This document shows, in pieces, positions 37,321-50,252 of a stretch of 64,000 bases of DNA (the stretch's first letter is position 1; each line of letters opens with the position of its first letter). Both the position numbers and the translations under genes were made by a program. The notes under the pieces were generated by a model. The model had not been told where the DNA came from, did no database searches, and saw only the letters and a program-made list of their open reading frames with translations. The DNA is from Annulohypoxylon bovei var. microspora (taxonomy: Eukaryota; Ascomycota; Sordariomycetes; Xylariales; Hypoxylaceae), in the NCBI GenBank assembly GCA_022836615.1, contig MU405352.1:1-64000 (forward strand). The letters run 5' to 3'.

Positions 37321-39863
37321 AGTAGGTACCTAATTGATAGAACTAGGTCCACCTAGGGCTATTTACCTACCTACTTAAGGCAAGTATCTAGGTAGGTATG
37401 TCGTCAAATCATGTATGATTTCACAAGATTAAGTAGCTTTTTTCCTACCTGCGTACCAGGTAGGCTTACTTAACATTCCGGTGACACATGAATTGATATC
37501 AAAGAATCAAGCCCCGATTAATACTTAATATATTTATCTTGGAATAGTTCGCGGCTTAATTGAATTAAAACTAAGTATTGCGAAAATCAAATCATCACAC
37601 AAAGTATTTCATTAGGTAGATTATAATATTCGCCGAACACCGAATTCATGCCGGATTTCAAGTTAAAGTCACGAAATAATGACCGAGAAAATCAAGGTTA
37701 CTTGAACAAGGGTTTCAAAATAAGAAAATTAGGTGCTTGGATGAGAATCCGGCGTGGCGTTCCCCCAGATTAACTAATCCGGAGTACTTATCACACCCAA
37801 ACCCGTCAATACTTTGGTCGTGGCTTCCGTGAGCGGAGTACCGTTCGAGTTAGTGGCGCTAATAGTAACCATTGGACGGGCCGAGCGGATAAATGTGGCT
37901 TTAAAGTTTGCGGGCCGATCCGAGTGCCAATGATCTGCTTATCTAACACGATCGGAGCCATGGTGGATATGCTTCTTAGGTAAGTTCTAGCTTCAGCGGG
38001 GAAACTTGGCGCTTATTTTCTTTTCTTCACTCCTATTTTTTTTTTTTAAAAAAGAACCTAGTAAGATTAGAAAAACAAGTCGCCGTCGGGTACAATCGCC
38101 CGCATACTCAAATATACATGGACACCTAAGTAGGTACTGCACGATGTTATCAACACACATGTTGGTCAGCCTATAAAGATTTCCTTTTCTGTCTCTTTAC
38201 CTCCTCTGCAAGTCTATTGCAGCATCGGCATGCACTCTTCCTTCAGGAATAGTAGTGGCACGGAGTTTCTAGATTTCATCAGAGGAAGAAATATGGGGGT
38301 GGGTTCCACTTCCCAAGAGAGATAATCGAAACGTATCTACCGGGGACCATTGCAACAGCAGGATTCGATGCAGGTTGGTGCATATGCAAATGCCATTTTG
38401 TGCTCTTGCTGCCTACCTAACCTCGAACCCACTGTCAAAAAGGCCTTGTGACCTTGGAAGTCTATTGCCTTTATTGGCGGACGTTGTATATTGAGGAGTT
38501 ATCATGAAACGTCAATCGTAGATTTCCGGGTCTGGTTCGAGCTTCTTATGCGCCTCATATTGAAGATCTTCAAGCACCTCGAATGAAAATGTCACTGTAT
38601 GCCTGCTATCGTTACCATGCTGATCTCTTGCTGTCATCGTGTACCTGGGTGTGTTTATCTCTATCACTGAACTTTTTAAACTCTACCTAAAGTAGCATTC
38701 TAAAATTGTACAGGGATTCAATGAATAAGCACATGTAAAGTCGCAATTACTTGTATGTACAGTTATCAAATCTACCTATAACTAGGTACTTATCATATTA
38801 TTCTATTGGTTAATATTTTGGTCTATCTGTAAGGCATGCTTATCTAGGTATTTACTGCTTTATGATTATGCCATGGTTCTCTTGATGCGTGATGTTATAT
38901 GCTGTCTTAATTAGGTAGGTATGCACACCAGCTTTGAAGGTCATTGGTTATTGGTTCGCACGATTATCGAGGCTCTCAAACGAGACGCCTGTCAGATTAC
39001 GATCCTACGCATAACACAGGGCTACCGTGCAAGAGAAATGCGGTGAATGAAAGGGATATTCGTCTCCGAACCTCTTCGCATTTAACGCACAAAAACACTG
39101 CAGTTAGCTCTCGGAGCTTACGGCTCTAGCATAATACAAGTGCTATGATTCTAGGCCAGAGTCGTGTCATGTCAGACACTGCGCCACATCTGCACAGTTA
39201 ACTGTTAACTAATCAGACTTCCAGATACGGAGGTTGCAGATGAATCACAAGTCTAAGAAGGGCACCCTAGTCTAGCAAAGCAATAGCATGGGTGATTAGA
39301 TACGAATTTCTATCCAGATATCCTTGACTAACCGGTTAATAATACTTCCTAAATAGCGGCAGCAATTATATTCCCCGAGGCATGTTCTTCGAGTTTATTT
39401 CAACACCGTCATAAAATAGTGGCCGAAAATGAGATGCCCTCGATCAAGGATACGGATAGCGGTTGGTAACCAGATTATACAGGTGAAAGTAGGTAAGTAG
39501 ATAGTATGAACCAAACTTGCGGGTTCCAGTCTAGCCTTGGCCCCTTAATCCCTCAAGAAACTACCTAGGGAATGTGACTCCTTTGCCGAGGACCCTGTGG
39601 ACAAAGAATGTTTCTGGCCTCGTCTTGAAAACTTTGCCTCCTAAACTGCCCGAGTAAGCAGGTGTGGAACTCCCCAGGAATGTCTCCCTTCCCGAGAAGG
39701 ATCATACACTATCTAAAAATCATGTTTGGCTCATGTTAGTTTACCCGCTCCGCCATCTTTATAAGCGTATTCCCCAGATTCTAGATGATATTTGCAACAT
39801 CAACGACGTTTAACATACCGGTCTCATGAATCAACTTCATGACTGAAGAGTAAACAACTATAC
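37321..39863. other. Intergenic between monooxygenase and PKS
   Basis: 2.5 kb without a supported gene. It has CTAGGTAGGTA motifs near 37,380 and a T/A homopolymer patch near 38,037. It serves as PKS promoter and monooxygenase 3' flank. Confidence 0.55.
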
Positions 39864-39880
39864 CTATTCTATACGAATAG
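39864..39880. promoter_or_regulatory. Inverted repeat in the PKS promoter
   Basis: CTATTC and GAATAG arms flank a 5-bp spacer, about 105 bp before the PKS start. The right side contains ATACGAATAG (39,871-39,880), identical to a 10-mer upstream of the cluster regulator. A regulator binding site is a guess from this sharing. Confidence 0.5.
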
Positions 39881-39981
39881 TATCTTGATTACATATATTC
39901 GTTTACATAAAGCATAGATTCCTCAACGCAAACTTTGTTTATTTTTTATAGCTACACGATTAGACTTTGACTCTTTGCAAG

Positions 39982-42900
39982 ATGCATACAACGGCTACAA
40001 AGTCGGCTGAGAACACTTTGTTCCTGTTCGGGCCTCAACTTGCACGGCTTGTTCCAAGCCGTCTTATAGATCTACGGAGAACAGTTCTAGAGGACCCGAA
40101 CCTCGAGTTCCTTCTGGAGATCATAAAGGAGCTACCATCCTTATGGGACACTACAATCCAACCAAATGTTCCTCGCCTTGGGTCTCTTACGAATGCCGAT
40201 GAGAAACTACAGCAGATCGTGACGTTCTTTGAGAATGAAGCTGAGGAGGCCCCCCGGTTGGCGCCTCCTTATAACTTGCTTCTTGCTCCCTTGACAGTCA
40301 TCGCCCAAGTTGCCGAATATGTTCATCGCGGCTACCGGGGTAGCGTTCAGGGATTTTGCATTGGCTTCCTATCCGCTGCTGCTGTAGCAAGTGCTCGGAA
40401 TAGGGATGAACTAGAGAGGTTGACGGCGACTGCTATTCGATTGGCGGTTGTTATTGGAGGCGTCGTCGATTTCGACGAACAGGAGAGGTCACATGGGCAT
40501 ACCTCACCTGAACACAGCTCTACATGGTCAGTCCGCTGGACATCGACCGTCGAAAAAGAGCACTTTGAAAAGACGCTGGCGTCTTTTCCTGAGGCAAGTC
40601 ATCATGCATACTCTCTTACATAGTTAATATCCTTGACTTACATAATCTATAGGCCTACGTGTCGTGCGTCACAGAAGTAGACAGAGTTACGATTACAATA
40701 CCAGAGAGTGGCTTTGTTGACTTCTCTAGGCAACTGACTGATGGCGGACTGTCTGCTCAGCCGATCGGCCTCTGTGGAAGATATCACACGACGAAGTCGG
40801 ACAGAGGAGAATTAGTCCAGCAGTTGAAGACACTGTGCCAGCAGAACCGGGACTTCCAATTCCCTGCGGTAGAGCAGCTGACTCTGCCCCTGAGATCTAC
40901 CTCGGACGCCGAAGTTATCACTAGCGGGGTGCTTCACGACATCGCTTTGAACTGCATCTTAGTTGATGTATGCAAGTGGTATGACACGGTACAGGCGGCG
41001 TTAGATGTGTGGGACGGCCAGCCGGTAAACGTGACCCCCATCGGCAATAGCTCTGGAGCTATTCCTCGGTCCTTGAAGTCAGTTGCGGCAGCCGACGAAT
41101 TTCTTGCACCGTCATCACAGACGTCGACCCCGCCTTATACTACTCTGCCGAATAGTAATTTGACGACTGGGCAGACCACGCCGTATAGCACCGTTCCTCC
41201 CCCAGTCACAGGAACTACGCAACCTATTGCTGTGATTGGCATGGCGTGCCGATATGCCCAAGCTGATTCCCTCGAAGAGTTCTGGTCCTTGATCAACTCA
41301 GGCAAAAATGCAACTACACCTGTGCCTGAAGGTCGGTTCAAGTCGGAGGAATTATGGCGTACGCCAAAGGGCCCTTTCTTTGGCAATTTCATACAAGACC
41401 ACGACGCATTCGATCATCGTTTCTTCGGTATGTCCGCCCGCGAGGCCGCATCCATGGACCCCCAGCAGAGACTCCTGCTACAGGTGTCATATGAAGCCAT
41501 GGAATCAGCTGGGTACGCAGACGGGAGCGAGTCGCCGAATCGCCCGGTAGGTTGCTATGTGGGCGCGGGTTACGTCGAATACGAGGACAACATAGCATCG
41601 GAGCACGCGAATGCTTTCTCGGCCACCGGGGCTATTCGGGCCTTTATTAGCGGTAGAGTTAGTCACTATTTCGGCTGGACTGGACCTTCGGTCGTATTCG
41701 ATACCGCATGCTCCTCATCGGCTGTGGCTATCCATCATGCCTGCAAAGCCCTCCAGACGAACGACTGCTCCATCGCTATCGCTGGAGGTGTCAACATGAT
41801 CACTAGTCCTACTTTCTACCAGAATCTTGCGGCTGCTTCTTTCCTTAGTCCAACTGGTGCCTCGAAGGCTTTCGATGTTTCGGCGAACGGATACTGCCGA
41901 GGTGAGGGTGCTGGTATGCTAGTCTTGAAACCACTAGCCCAGGCCATAGCCGACAATGACCGCATCCTTGGCACCATTGCGGGATCGGCGGTCAATCAGA
42001 ACTCTAGTTGCAGCCCAATTACTGTTCCGGATTCGACGTCACAGAGCGATCTGTATCTTCAGGCCCTTGCTGGCGGCGGAATTTCGCCTTTAGATGTCTC
42101 CTACGTGGAGGCCCACGGAACAGGTAAGTTGAATACCCCAAAGTAACTCTCGGTCATATGCATGATGTAGTGCTTTTACTATTCTACTTCTCGAGATGTG
42201 CTCGTTTAAGAAATGTTGAAAAGAGACTTACATGTGGCACTTCAGGAACACCGGTGGGCGATCCTATCGAATGCGCTAGCATTCGTACTGCATTCGGTGG
42301 CTCTCATCGAACCCAGGAGCTAGTAATCGGCTCAGTCAAGGACGTGATCGGTCACACTGAGGCTGCCTCGGGTGTTGCGGGAGTTATCAAAACTCTTCTC
42401 ATGATTCAACATGGCGCTATTCCCAAGCAGCCCAACTTTACTCGCCTCAACCCTAAGATCCCTGCCTTAGAACCCGATAAACTGGCTATTGCCGATAGAA
42501 CTCGCCAATGGCAAACTAGCACCAGACGAGCGGCCTTGATCAACAACTACGGCGCGGCTGGGAGCAATGCCGCTATCGTAGTTCGAGAATACCGCCCCAA
42601 CTCGAAGGAGCAAGATATTATTAGCACATTATCAGAGAGCACTACAGTCGAGTACCCGATTTTCCTATCAGCCAAAACACCGGAAAGCTTGCGTGCTTAC
42701 AGTGCAGCTCTGAACGCACTCTTGGATCGAAACACCTCCATCACACTAGAAGATGTGGCGTACAACTTAGGACGGAAGCAAAACAAGACTCTCGAGTACA
42801 CTTCAACGTGGACCACAACAAGCCTCACTGCATTCAAGCAAGAACTGATTGCTACTGCATCGGGGACACGCCCCTTGTCTCAGAGGAAGGTGGATAAGAA

Positions 42901-45900
42901 GAAGACATCTGCGGTACAATGGCCGGCGCCGGTCGTCCTTTGCTTTGGTGGCCAGACAGGTCGTAACATCTACCTCTCCCAGGACCTTGTCCAGAGGTCA
43001 CCTGTACTGAGAGCTCACCTTGAGAACTGCGATGAGGCCAGTCGCTCTCTGGGATTGCCATCATTCTTCCCACGTATTTTCGATCAAACCCCTGTCGACG
43101 ACTTAGTCTTGCTACACGCTATGCTTTTCTCCGTGCAGTATGCGAGTGCTAAAACCTGGATAGATGCTGGGTTGCAGGTTAGCGCTTTGATAGGGCACAG
43201 CTTTGGTCAGCTAACGGCTCTGGCCGTATCTGGCAGTCTCAACCTGACAGATGGCCTCCGTCTAGTTACAGGTCGCGCTCAGCTAATGCAGAAGTTCTGG
43301 GGTGCTGATCCCGGTGTCATGCTAGCGATTGAAGGAGACAAAGAGCGTCTCGATACCATCCTTCAGACTGTCGCCGAAACAAACACTGTTGATGTAGCGT
43401 GCTATAACGGCCCACGAAACATCGTTCTTGCTGGACAAGCAGCAGCAGTGGATTCCCTTGAACAGATCTGCAAAATCTCGCCGGGCCTAAAGACAGTCAA
43501 GCTGGCCAACAGCCACGCGTACCACTCTCGTCTTGCTGACCCAATCTTGGATGGTCTTCAAGATTTGGCCGGATCCCTCGTCTGGCGAAAGCCGTCGATT
43601 CCGGTCGAGACATGCTCTCGCGGCCAAAGTTGGACTAGTATCGATCCGGCTAAGATCGCAGAGCATACACGCGAAACCGTGTATTTCGGAGAGGCCGTAC
43701 AGAGAATCGCTGACCGATATCCTTCATCTGTCTGGCTTGAGGCCGGATCTATGTCTCCCATCGCTGGAATGGTGCGCCGCGCTCTGCCTGCAAACAGAGA
43801 GGACGTCTTCTTGTCAATGGACCTAGGCCGTGGCAACCCCTGGACTAGTCTCGCCAAGGCTTCATCTGGTCTCTGGGCAGCTGGCTCCACGGCAGACTTC
43901 TGGGCTTTCCACGGCACAGAAGGAAACCGATACAAGTGGTTGGACCTACCTCCTTACCAATTTGCTAAGACAAAACACTGGATTCAATATCAACCCCATC
44001 GTCCACAATCTATGGTTGAGACTCCGGCACCCGTCGTGACAGGCCCACCAGAGTTACTGCGACGGCTTGGAGAAGCTGATGGGGAGACCTTGTTCGCCGT
44101 TGATCCCTCGCATGAGATCTTTGAACTAAGCGTCAAGGGTCATGCGGTAGTGGGCCAAAGTCTGACTCCGGCAGGCTTATACTTCGAATTGGCTATTCGA
44201 GCCGCACAAGCCCTTCAGGATGCTGGGGCAAAGAACTCGAAAGTGCCTCACATCGAGAACATGCGCATTCTATCGCCGCTAGGGCAGAAACCTAACGGGG
44301 TCCTCCGTATCAGCTTCAAACGGGGCGTCAATAACGAAAGCGGCAGTCCGAAGTGGGCTTTCTCTTTCTTCTCTTCTCCCGCTGACGTTGCGAACCCACC
44401 GCCCGCCTCGAAACGTACCAACCATGCACAGGGTACCGTGACTCTTCTTGCGGCAGATGCGGCAACCTCCCGCTTCCAATTCGTCAAGCGTCTGCTAGGA
44501 CGATCACGGTACGACCAAATTGCTTCGAATCCCGGGGCAAGCCGACTAGCTGGAGATGTTCTCTATAAGATGTTCGCTCGAGTCGTCAATTATGCACCGT
44601 ACTACAAAGGTGTTCGTAACACCATCGCCTACGACGGAGAGGTTGTGGGTGACGTGGTTATGCCCCCGGGTAAAGAAGCAGAACGCCTTGGTGACAGCAT
44701 CTCGGATCCTCTAGCCATTGATAACTTCCTGCAAATCGCGGGTATCCATGTGAATTGTCTGCTGGAGGGTAGCGATGACGAAGTCTCCGTGTGCAACGCT
44801 ATTGGAGAGGTGCTTTGGAGCGACGCGTTCTTACAATCAAACAGCCAAGATAAGCCTTCTGCGCGGACATGGAAGTTATACTCAAACATGGAAACGAAGG
44901 GCAAGAACACGCTCGTCAACGATGTGTTCGTACTGGACGCTGCGACTGGAGCTGTCGTTGTAGCCTTGCTAGGAGCGGAATTCACCACGGTACCCCTTGC
45001 TTCCCTGCGCAGAGTCTTGTCGAAGATCAATGAGAACTCAGCTACACCTGCGCCGCCTAAGGGTTCATCATCTCTACCACCAACTACGAACGGCGCCTTC
45101 ACCAATGGAGAGTCAGCACCAGTGCAAAATGGTTCATCTAAGACATCGCAACAATTACACGCTGCTGTAGAGCCTCAACCATCAGCCGAGCCTGCGCCCG
45201 CTGCTGCTGCTTCATCTTCGGCTGCTTCAGAAGTTGATTTGTCCGTCCGAAAGATGCTAAGCGAGATATTCGGAATGACCGTTGATGAAGTACAACTCGA
45301 CTCGGACCTAGCAGACTTAGGTGTAGATTCGTTGATGATCACGGAGATTTCTGGCGAGATCCAGAAGCGGTTTGACGTGACATTATCGGTCGATGATATG
45401 CAGGATTTAACGGACGTCCAGTCCTTGACCAAGCTCTTAGGTGGAGGTTCATCGTCGCCTGCCCCTGCGGCTCCTACCGCAGCGCCTACACAGAACGGTT
45501 CAGCGATTCCAAATGGGGAGGCAAATGGCTACGAAGTGGAAGAGATAGAAGTCGAAGACGGAGGCGTGGCTGCTGTCAGCAGCGACTGGCTTTCTAGCAA
45601 CCGAAGTTCGTTCGACGCGGACATTCAGAAATACGGGTTCGGTCAATTCCGCGAGACTGTCTATCCGCTGCAGTCAGAACTCGTAATCGCATACACTGTT
45701 GAAGCATTAGCCAGCCTAGGCTGTGACCTCCGAACCCTAAACGCTGGCGACCGTCTTCCTGAGCCTGTGTATGAACACAAACACGATAAATTAATGGCGC
45801 AAATGTTCAAAATCCTAGAAGATGGCGGCCTGATAGTGGAGAGTGGCGCCAGCGCTAAGCGAACGGACCTCGCTGTGCCCCAGGCTTCGGCTAAGGATTT

Positions 45901-47855
45901 ACACGACGCCATCTTGCAGAAATTCCCCCAACATGCCGGGGAACATAATCTCCTACGCACGACAGGTGCTCGCCTGGCCGACTGCCTTAAGGGCCAAGCA
46001 GACCCCTTAGCTTTGATGTTTGGGAGTGCTGAGGCGAGAAAATTGACGGAAGATGTGTACACAAACGGCCCCATGTTCCGGGCCGCGACATCGTTCCTCG
46101 CGCGCTTCTTAGTCGACGTTAGTGAGAAGTTCCAGGGCAAGCGCGAGATCCGGATTTTGGAGCTTGGTGCGGGTACAGGCGGAACGACGAAGCACTTAAT
46201 CGAGCAACTGAACAACAGCACCGCCGGACAGAAGATCAAGTATACCTTCTCGGATGTTTCAAAGTCGTTGGTCGCTGCGGCTAAGAGAAAATTTTCTAAA
46301 TACCCATTTATGGAGTACGGTATCGTAGACATTGAGCAAGAACCCACTGCGGATTTCCAGGGACGATTCGACGTGATCATCTCGACTAACTGCATCCATG
46401 CGACTCCAAGTCTTGTCCGATCATGTACTAACATCGGAAAAATGCTGCGCAAGGATGGACAAGTTTGCCTCGTGGAGCACACCCAGAACCTCTACTGGTT
46501 CGACCTAGTCTGGGGATTAGTAGAGGGATGGTGGCTATTTGACGATGGTCGCACACATGCTCTTGCTTCCGAGTTAAGGTGGAAGAAGGACCTCGAGTCA
46601 TCGGGCTTCCAATGGGTCGACTGGTCGGATGGCGCGAGCCAGGAAGCCAAGATTCTGCGCGTTATCGTTGCGTCGCCAACCGCCCAGCTTTCATCCCCAC
46701 CTATCAACAATTCGAGTATTGAACCAGCATCTCCTCTTAAAACAGAGGAGATGGTGGTGTTTAAACAGGTTGGTTCCCTGCCACTTCACGCCGACATATT
46801 CTATCCATCAACATCGCAAACCGGCAGCAAAGCACGGCCTATCGGTGAGCTTCCCTCTCAGTAACGATCTGCATTTCCGAAATATGCAATTATGTCCTTT
46901 TAGAATATTTCTTTACTAATTATAATTTCATTTAGCTTTGATGGTCCACGGTGGAGGCCATATAATGCTTTCTCGAAAGGATGTACGCCCGAAGCAGACG
47001 CAAGTTCTGCTAGATGCAGGATTCTTGCCTATAAGCGTTGACTACCGCCTTTGCCCTGAGACGACCCTCTTAGAGGGCCCCATAACAGATGTTCGAGATG
47101 CCCTAGGCTGGGTTCGCAATACACTACCATCCCTAGCTCGAAAGCGACCCGACGTACGCATTACTGGTGATCGCGTAGTCGCCGTCGGGTGGTCGACAGG
47201 AGGAACCCTCGCCCTCAGCTTAGGCTGGACAGCTCTTTCCGCAGGCCTGCAACCACCCCAAGCCATCCTAGCGTTCTACTGCCCAACGGATTACGAGGAC
47301 GCATGCTGGTCGCGAGAAAACAAGCCCTATGGCGATGCCGCCCTAACGACAGAAGCGTATAACATATGGGAGGGGATATCCGATTCTCCTATAACGGCGT
47401 ACAACCCACCTACCGGGACGCGAGCGGCCGGCGGATGGATGGCCAAGAACGACGCCCGCTCGCGCATCGTCTTGCATATGAACTGGCACGGGCAGACCGT
47501 CCCCGTGCTCGTCCACGGGCTGAAGAAAACAGACCAGAACGGCGTGCAGGACGGTGTACCGAAACTCCCTCAGCCCACGCCCGCACAGGTCCAGGCTATC
47601 AGCCCGCTAGCGCAAATCCGGCAGGGTAGCTACAAGACACCGACGTTCCTCGTGCACCCTTACGAGGACGACCTGATCCCGTGGCAGCAAGCTCAGCGCA
47701 CGGCGGATGAGCTGCGTCGTAGCGGCGTGGAGGCAGAGCTGCGACTTATTGGGAATGCGGCGCATTTGTTCGATATGTATCGGAGCCATGAGGCGAACCC
47801 GGAGGCTGTTAAGGCTGTCAGTGACGGATATGCTTTCCTGACTAGCCATGTCTGA
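39982..47855 (+). CDS. Non-reducing polyketide synthase, SAT-KS-AT-PT-ACP-CMeT-esterase
   Basis: An iterative type I aromatic PKS of 2,533 residues in four exons (39,982-40,593, 40,653-42,123, 42,246-46,844, 46,936-47,855). Intron 1 is GC-AG (GAG/GCAAGT). The starter-unit SAT has GFCIG (Cys126) and His249. The ketosynthase (about 390-800) has DTACSSS (Cys557), His692 and His731. The malonyl transferase has GHSFG (Ser1013). The product template domain runs about 1,290-1,600 with GHAVVG (His1327) and DPLAIDNF (Asp1520). One ACP has GVDSL (Ser1723). The C-methyltransferase has LELGAGTGG (about 1,998). The terminal alpha/beta hydrolase has HGGG and GWSTGG (Ser2314). This order is known from makers of methylorsellinic acids such as MpaC and AusA, so a C-methylated aromatic acid is the likely product. 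All catalytic residues checked are present. Confidence 0.95.
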
Positions 47856-49088
47856 GTTAGATCAGTAACAAGGGAATGTGGGGTTATAGAATAGAGGCTA
47901 CAGTAGCGCTCATGCTTACCTGCGAGGATATCATGTGCGACGGTTAGAATTAGGAAGGATTATGAGCGTGCGGATAGAAGTTAGCGTAGAAATTCACTAA
48001 AGTATTGTTTTTACTTGCTTTAATAATTACCTAAGTGCCTAGTAGGTGGTGGCCCGTGTTTTAGAATCTGTATCTCCCCTAAACCTCCCTAGCTAATTAC
48101 CGTTAAGGCGCTATAATTAGCCTAGTTGTAGCTTCCTGTTCTTGTGTCACCATAGCGCCCTATTCACCCGTCAAGGGGTTTCTTAGAGGAACCCTTGTGG
48201 GATGAAATCTGGGATATTCTATCCAGCTTCTTCGCGCGGCGATGTCTTATTCATTCCCATATACACTTCTTAAAACAGTAAGTAGACAATGGAAGGTCAG
48301 AGAGAAAGCATGGAGAAAAGTGGTCCGTGAGAAAATTGCCAAATCAGGCAATACGCTAGTGTATTACCAACGTCGATTGGCCAGCCACAAAGTCAAGCGG
48401 GAGGCAAGCACTAACGGGGTTTGAAGACCTAAGCTTACCTAATAACACGGAAACAGCTATTGAAAGCTTAGGTTCAATTCATGCTAAGCGACTGCCGGAC
48501 GGGATACGACTGCCGGCAGTCGGGAAGCAAGCGTGTTTGATGTGGGTATCCAAGTCCGGATACATTTAGAGAGGAAGAAACTAAATTCGGTCTCTCGGAA
48601 CGGGGGTCGCCGGGAGTGGGAGGTCTCAAATCCAATCATCTAACTGCCGTATTCCAAATCCGGACATCCCCTTAATCTTTTGGGATAACTTGATGCTTAC
48701 TCAATCGTGCTTGGGTGGTATATCTGCACCTATCTATTATATGCCTATATATGTAGTTAAATATTTTCTTAGCTGTAGACGCTTGCGCGTTGCCGTCGTT
48801 GTTTTAGTTGTGGCTCGGTGTAACAAGAGAGCAGTTCTAAGAATTATAGAAGCCATTACCTTAATTGCAGGTATCTGGATGAATGCAGAAATAAATAATA
48901 CAGTACCGGATATTTCACCGACGAACGCGGCATAAGCGAATGTCAATTGAGATAATGGTTGTCTATCCTGTATATATCTTAGTCGATCGGGGACCGGCTA
49001 GTTCCACGCCTTCAGCCTTTAGACATATCAATCAGCTCTGAGCTATATCACCAACATCATCGTCGAATTCAACATCGACACCATCAAC
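47856..49088. other. Intergenic downstream of the PKS
   Basis: No supported gene; small frames near 48,242 and 48,690 have no recognisable content. It holds the PKS 3' flank and the DUF1996 gene promoter. Confidence 0.55.
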
Positions 49089-50252
49089 ATGAAGGGGAAT
49101 TCTCTAGCTCTTGCCGCGGCGCTTGCCGTGCCTTCTCAGGCATACCTCCGCTTCGGATGTGCAACTTTGAGCGTTCAGCGTCTCGATCCTCTCGTCGAGC
49201 CAGGTGTCGTCCCATCGGCGCATCTCCACCAGATCATCGGTGGAAATGGCTTCAACGCGACTATGGATCCTACCACGGATGTCAGCCAGAGAGCTACTTG
49301 CACGACTTGCACCTTCTCGGAGGACTTTTCTAATTATTGGACTGCCGTTATGTACTTCAAGGCCCGCAATGGGACTTACAAACGAGTTCCGCAATATCCG
49401 AATGCTCTCCTGGGTAATTTGCAAGGAGGAATGACTGTCTATTATATCCAAGAATCGTTCAATTCGAACGGGAACCAGAAGGTTACGGCTTTCAAACCTG
49501 TATGTGTACCTCGTAGATATCCATATTTTGAAGCCACTAATCTAACAATTCTAGGGTTTCCGTATGACGGTCGGAACGCCCAACAGCAAGGACGGCACCA
49601 ACCCCGGCCTTCGCTACACCTGTCTGCAGGACGTCATGACGCGATTCCCCGAGACTGCCGAATTTCCCAAACAGGCATGCCCCGCTGGAATTATGGCTAT
49701 ACACCACTTCCCCGCGTTTGTCATCTACTCCATAATCAAATCTTCCATGCGCTAACGATAGCTCTTCAGATGCTGGGATGGCAAAAACCTCGACAGCCCT
49801 AACCACCAGGACCATATGTACAACACCAACAAAGGCGGATTCGTCCCCGCCGGCGCGTGCCCTTCTTCGCACCCAGTAAGAGTTCCGCAAGTTGCTCTTG
49901 AGACGATGTGGGACACCACCCCGTTCAACGACAAGTCGCTGTGGCCCGAGGATGATTCTCAGCCCTTCGTCTGGTCTTACGAGGACAGCGTAGGCTATGG
50001 CACGCACGGCGACTACCTCTTCGGCTGGAAGGGCGATGCGCTCCAGCGCGCCATGGACTCCAAGTCCCTACTCAGCAACGGCATCACAACCCAGAGCGTG
50101 GCTCAGGCCAACCAGTGCACTCTCAAGAGCACTGTCAACGAGGACATTGACGGATGTAAGTTATTAATGTTGCGCAAATTACCAGCGAGTTGGAACTAAC
50201 GAATTGCCTCATAGGGCTCACGAGTCTTCCGGGAAGACAGATGGATATGTAG
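49089..50252 (+). CDS. Secreted DUF1996-domain protein
   Basis: A 331-residue predicted extracellular protein, four exons: 49,089-49,499, 49,555-49,715, 49,770-50,155 and 50,215-50,252. The first about 18 residues (MKGNSLALAAALAVPSQA) form a signal peptide, and LRFGCATLSVQRLDPLVEPG matches the DUF1996 start. PSAHLHQIIGGNGFN, CTTCTFSEDFSNYWTAVMYF and CWDGKNLDSPNHQDHM are typical family blocks, with the last one created correctly by the intron 2 junction. Many relatives are longer and carry a C-terminal WSC or GPI tail; this one ends soon after the domain. The function of the family is unknown, possibly at the cell wall. It is not an expected polyketide tailoring enzyme and may mark the cluster border. 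Confidence 0.86.

Noticed and set aside
45661..46482. Long minus-strand frame of 273 codons inside the PKS
   Set aside because: It is antisense to the methyltransferase domain, has no family motifs and arises from codon bias of the PKS.
48242..48935. Two small plus-strand frames downstream of the PKS
   Set aside because: They are short, with no family signal and no splice partners.
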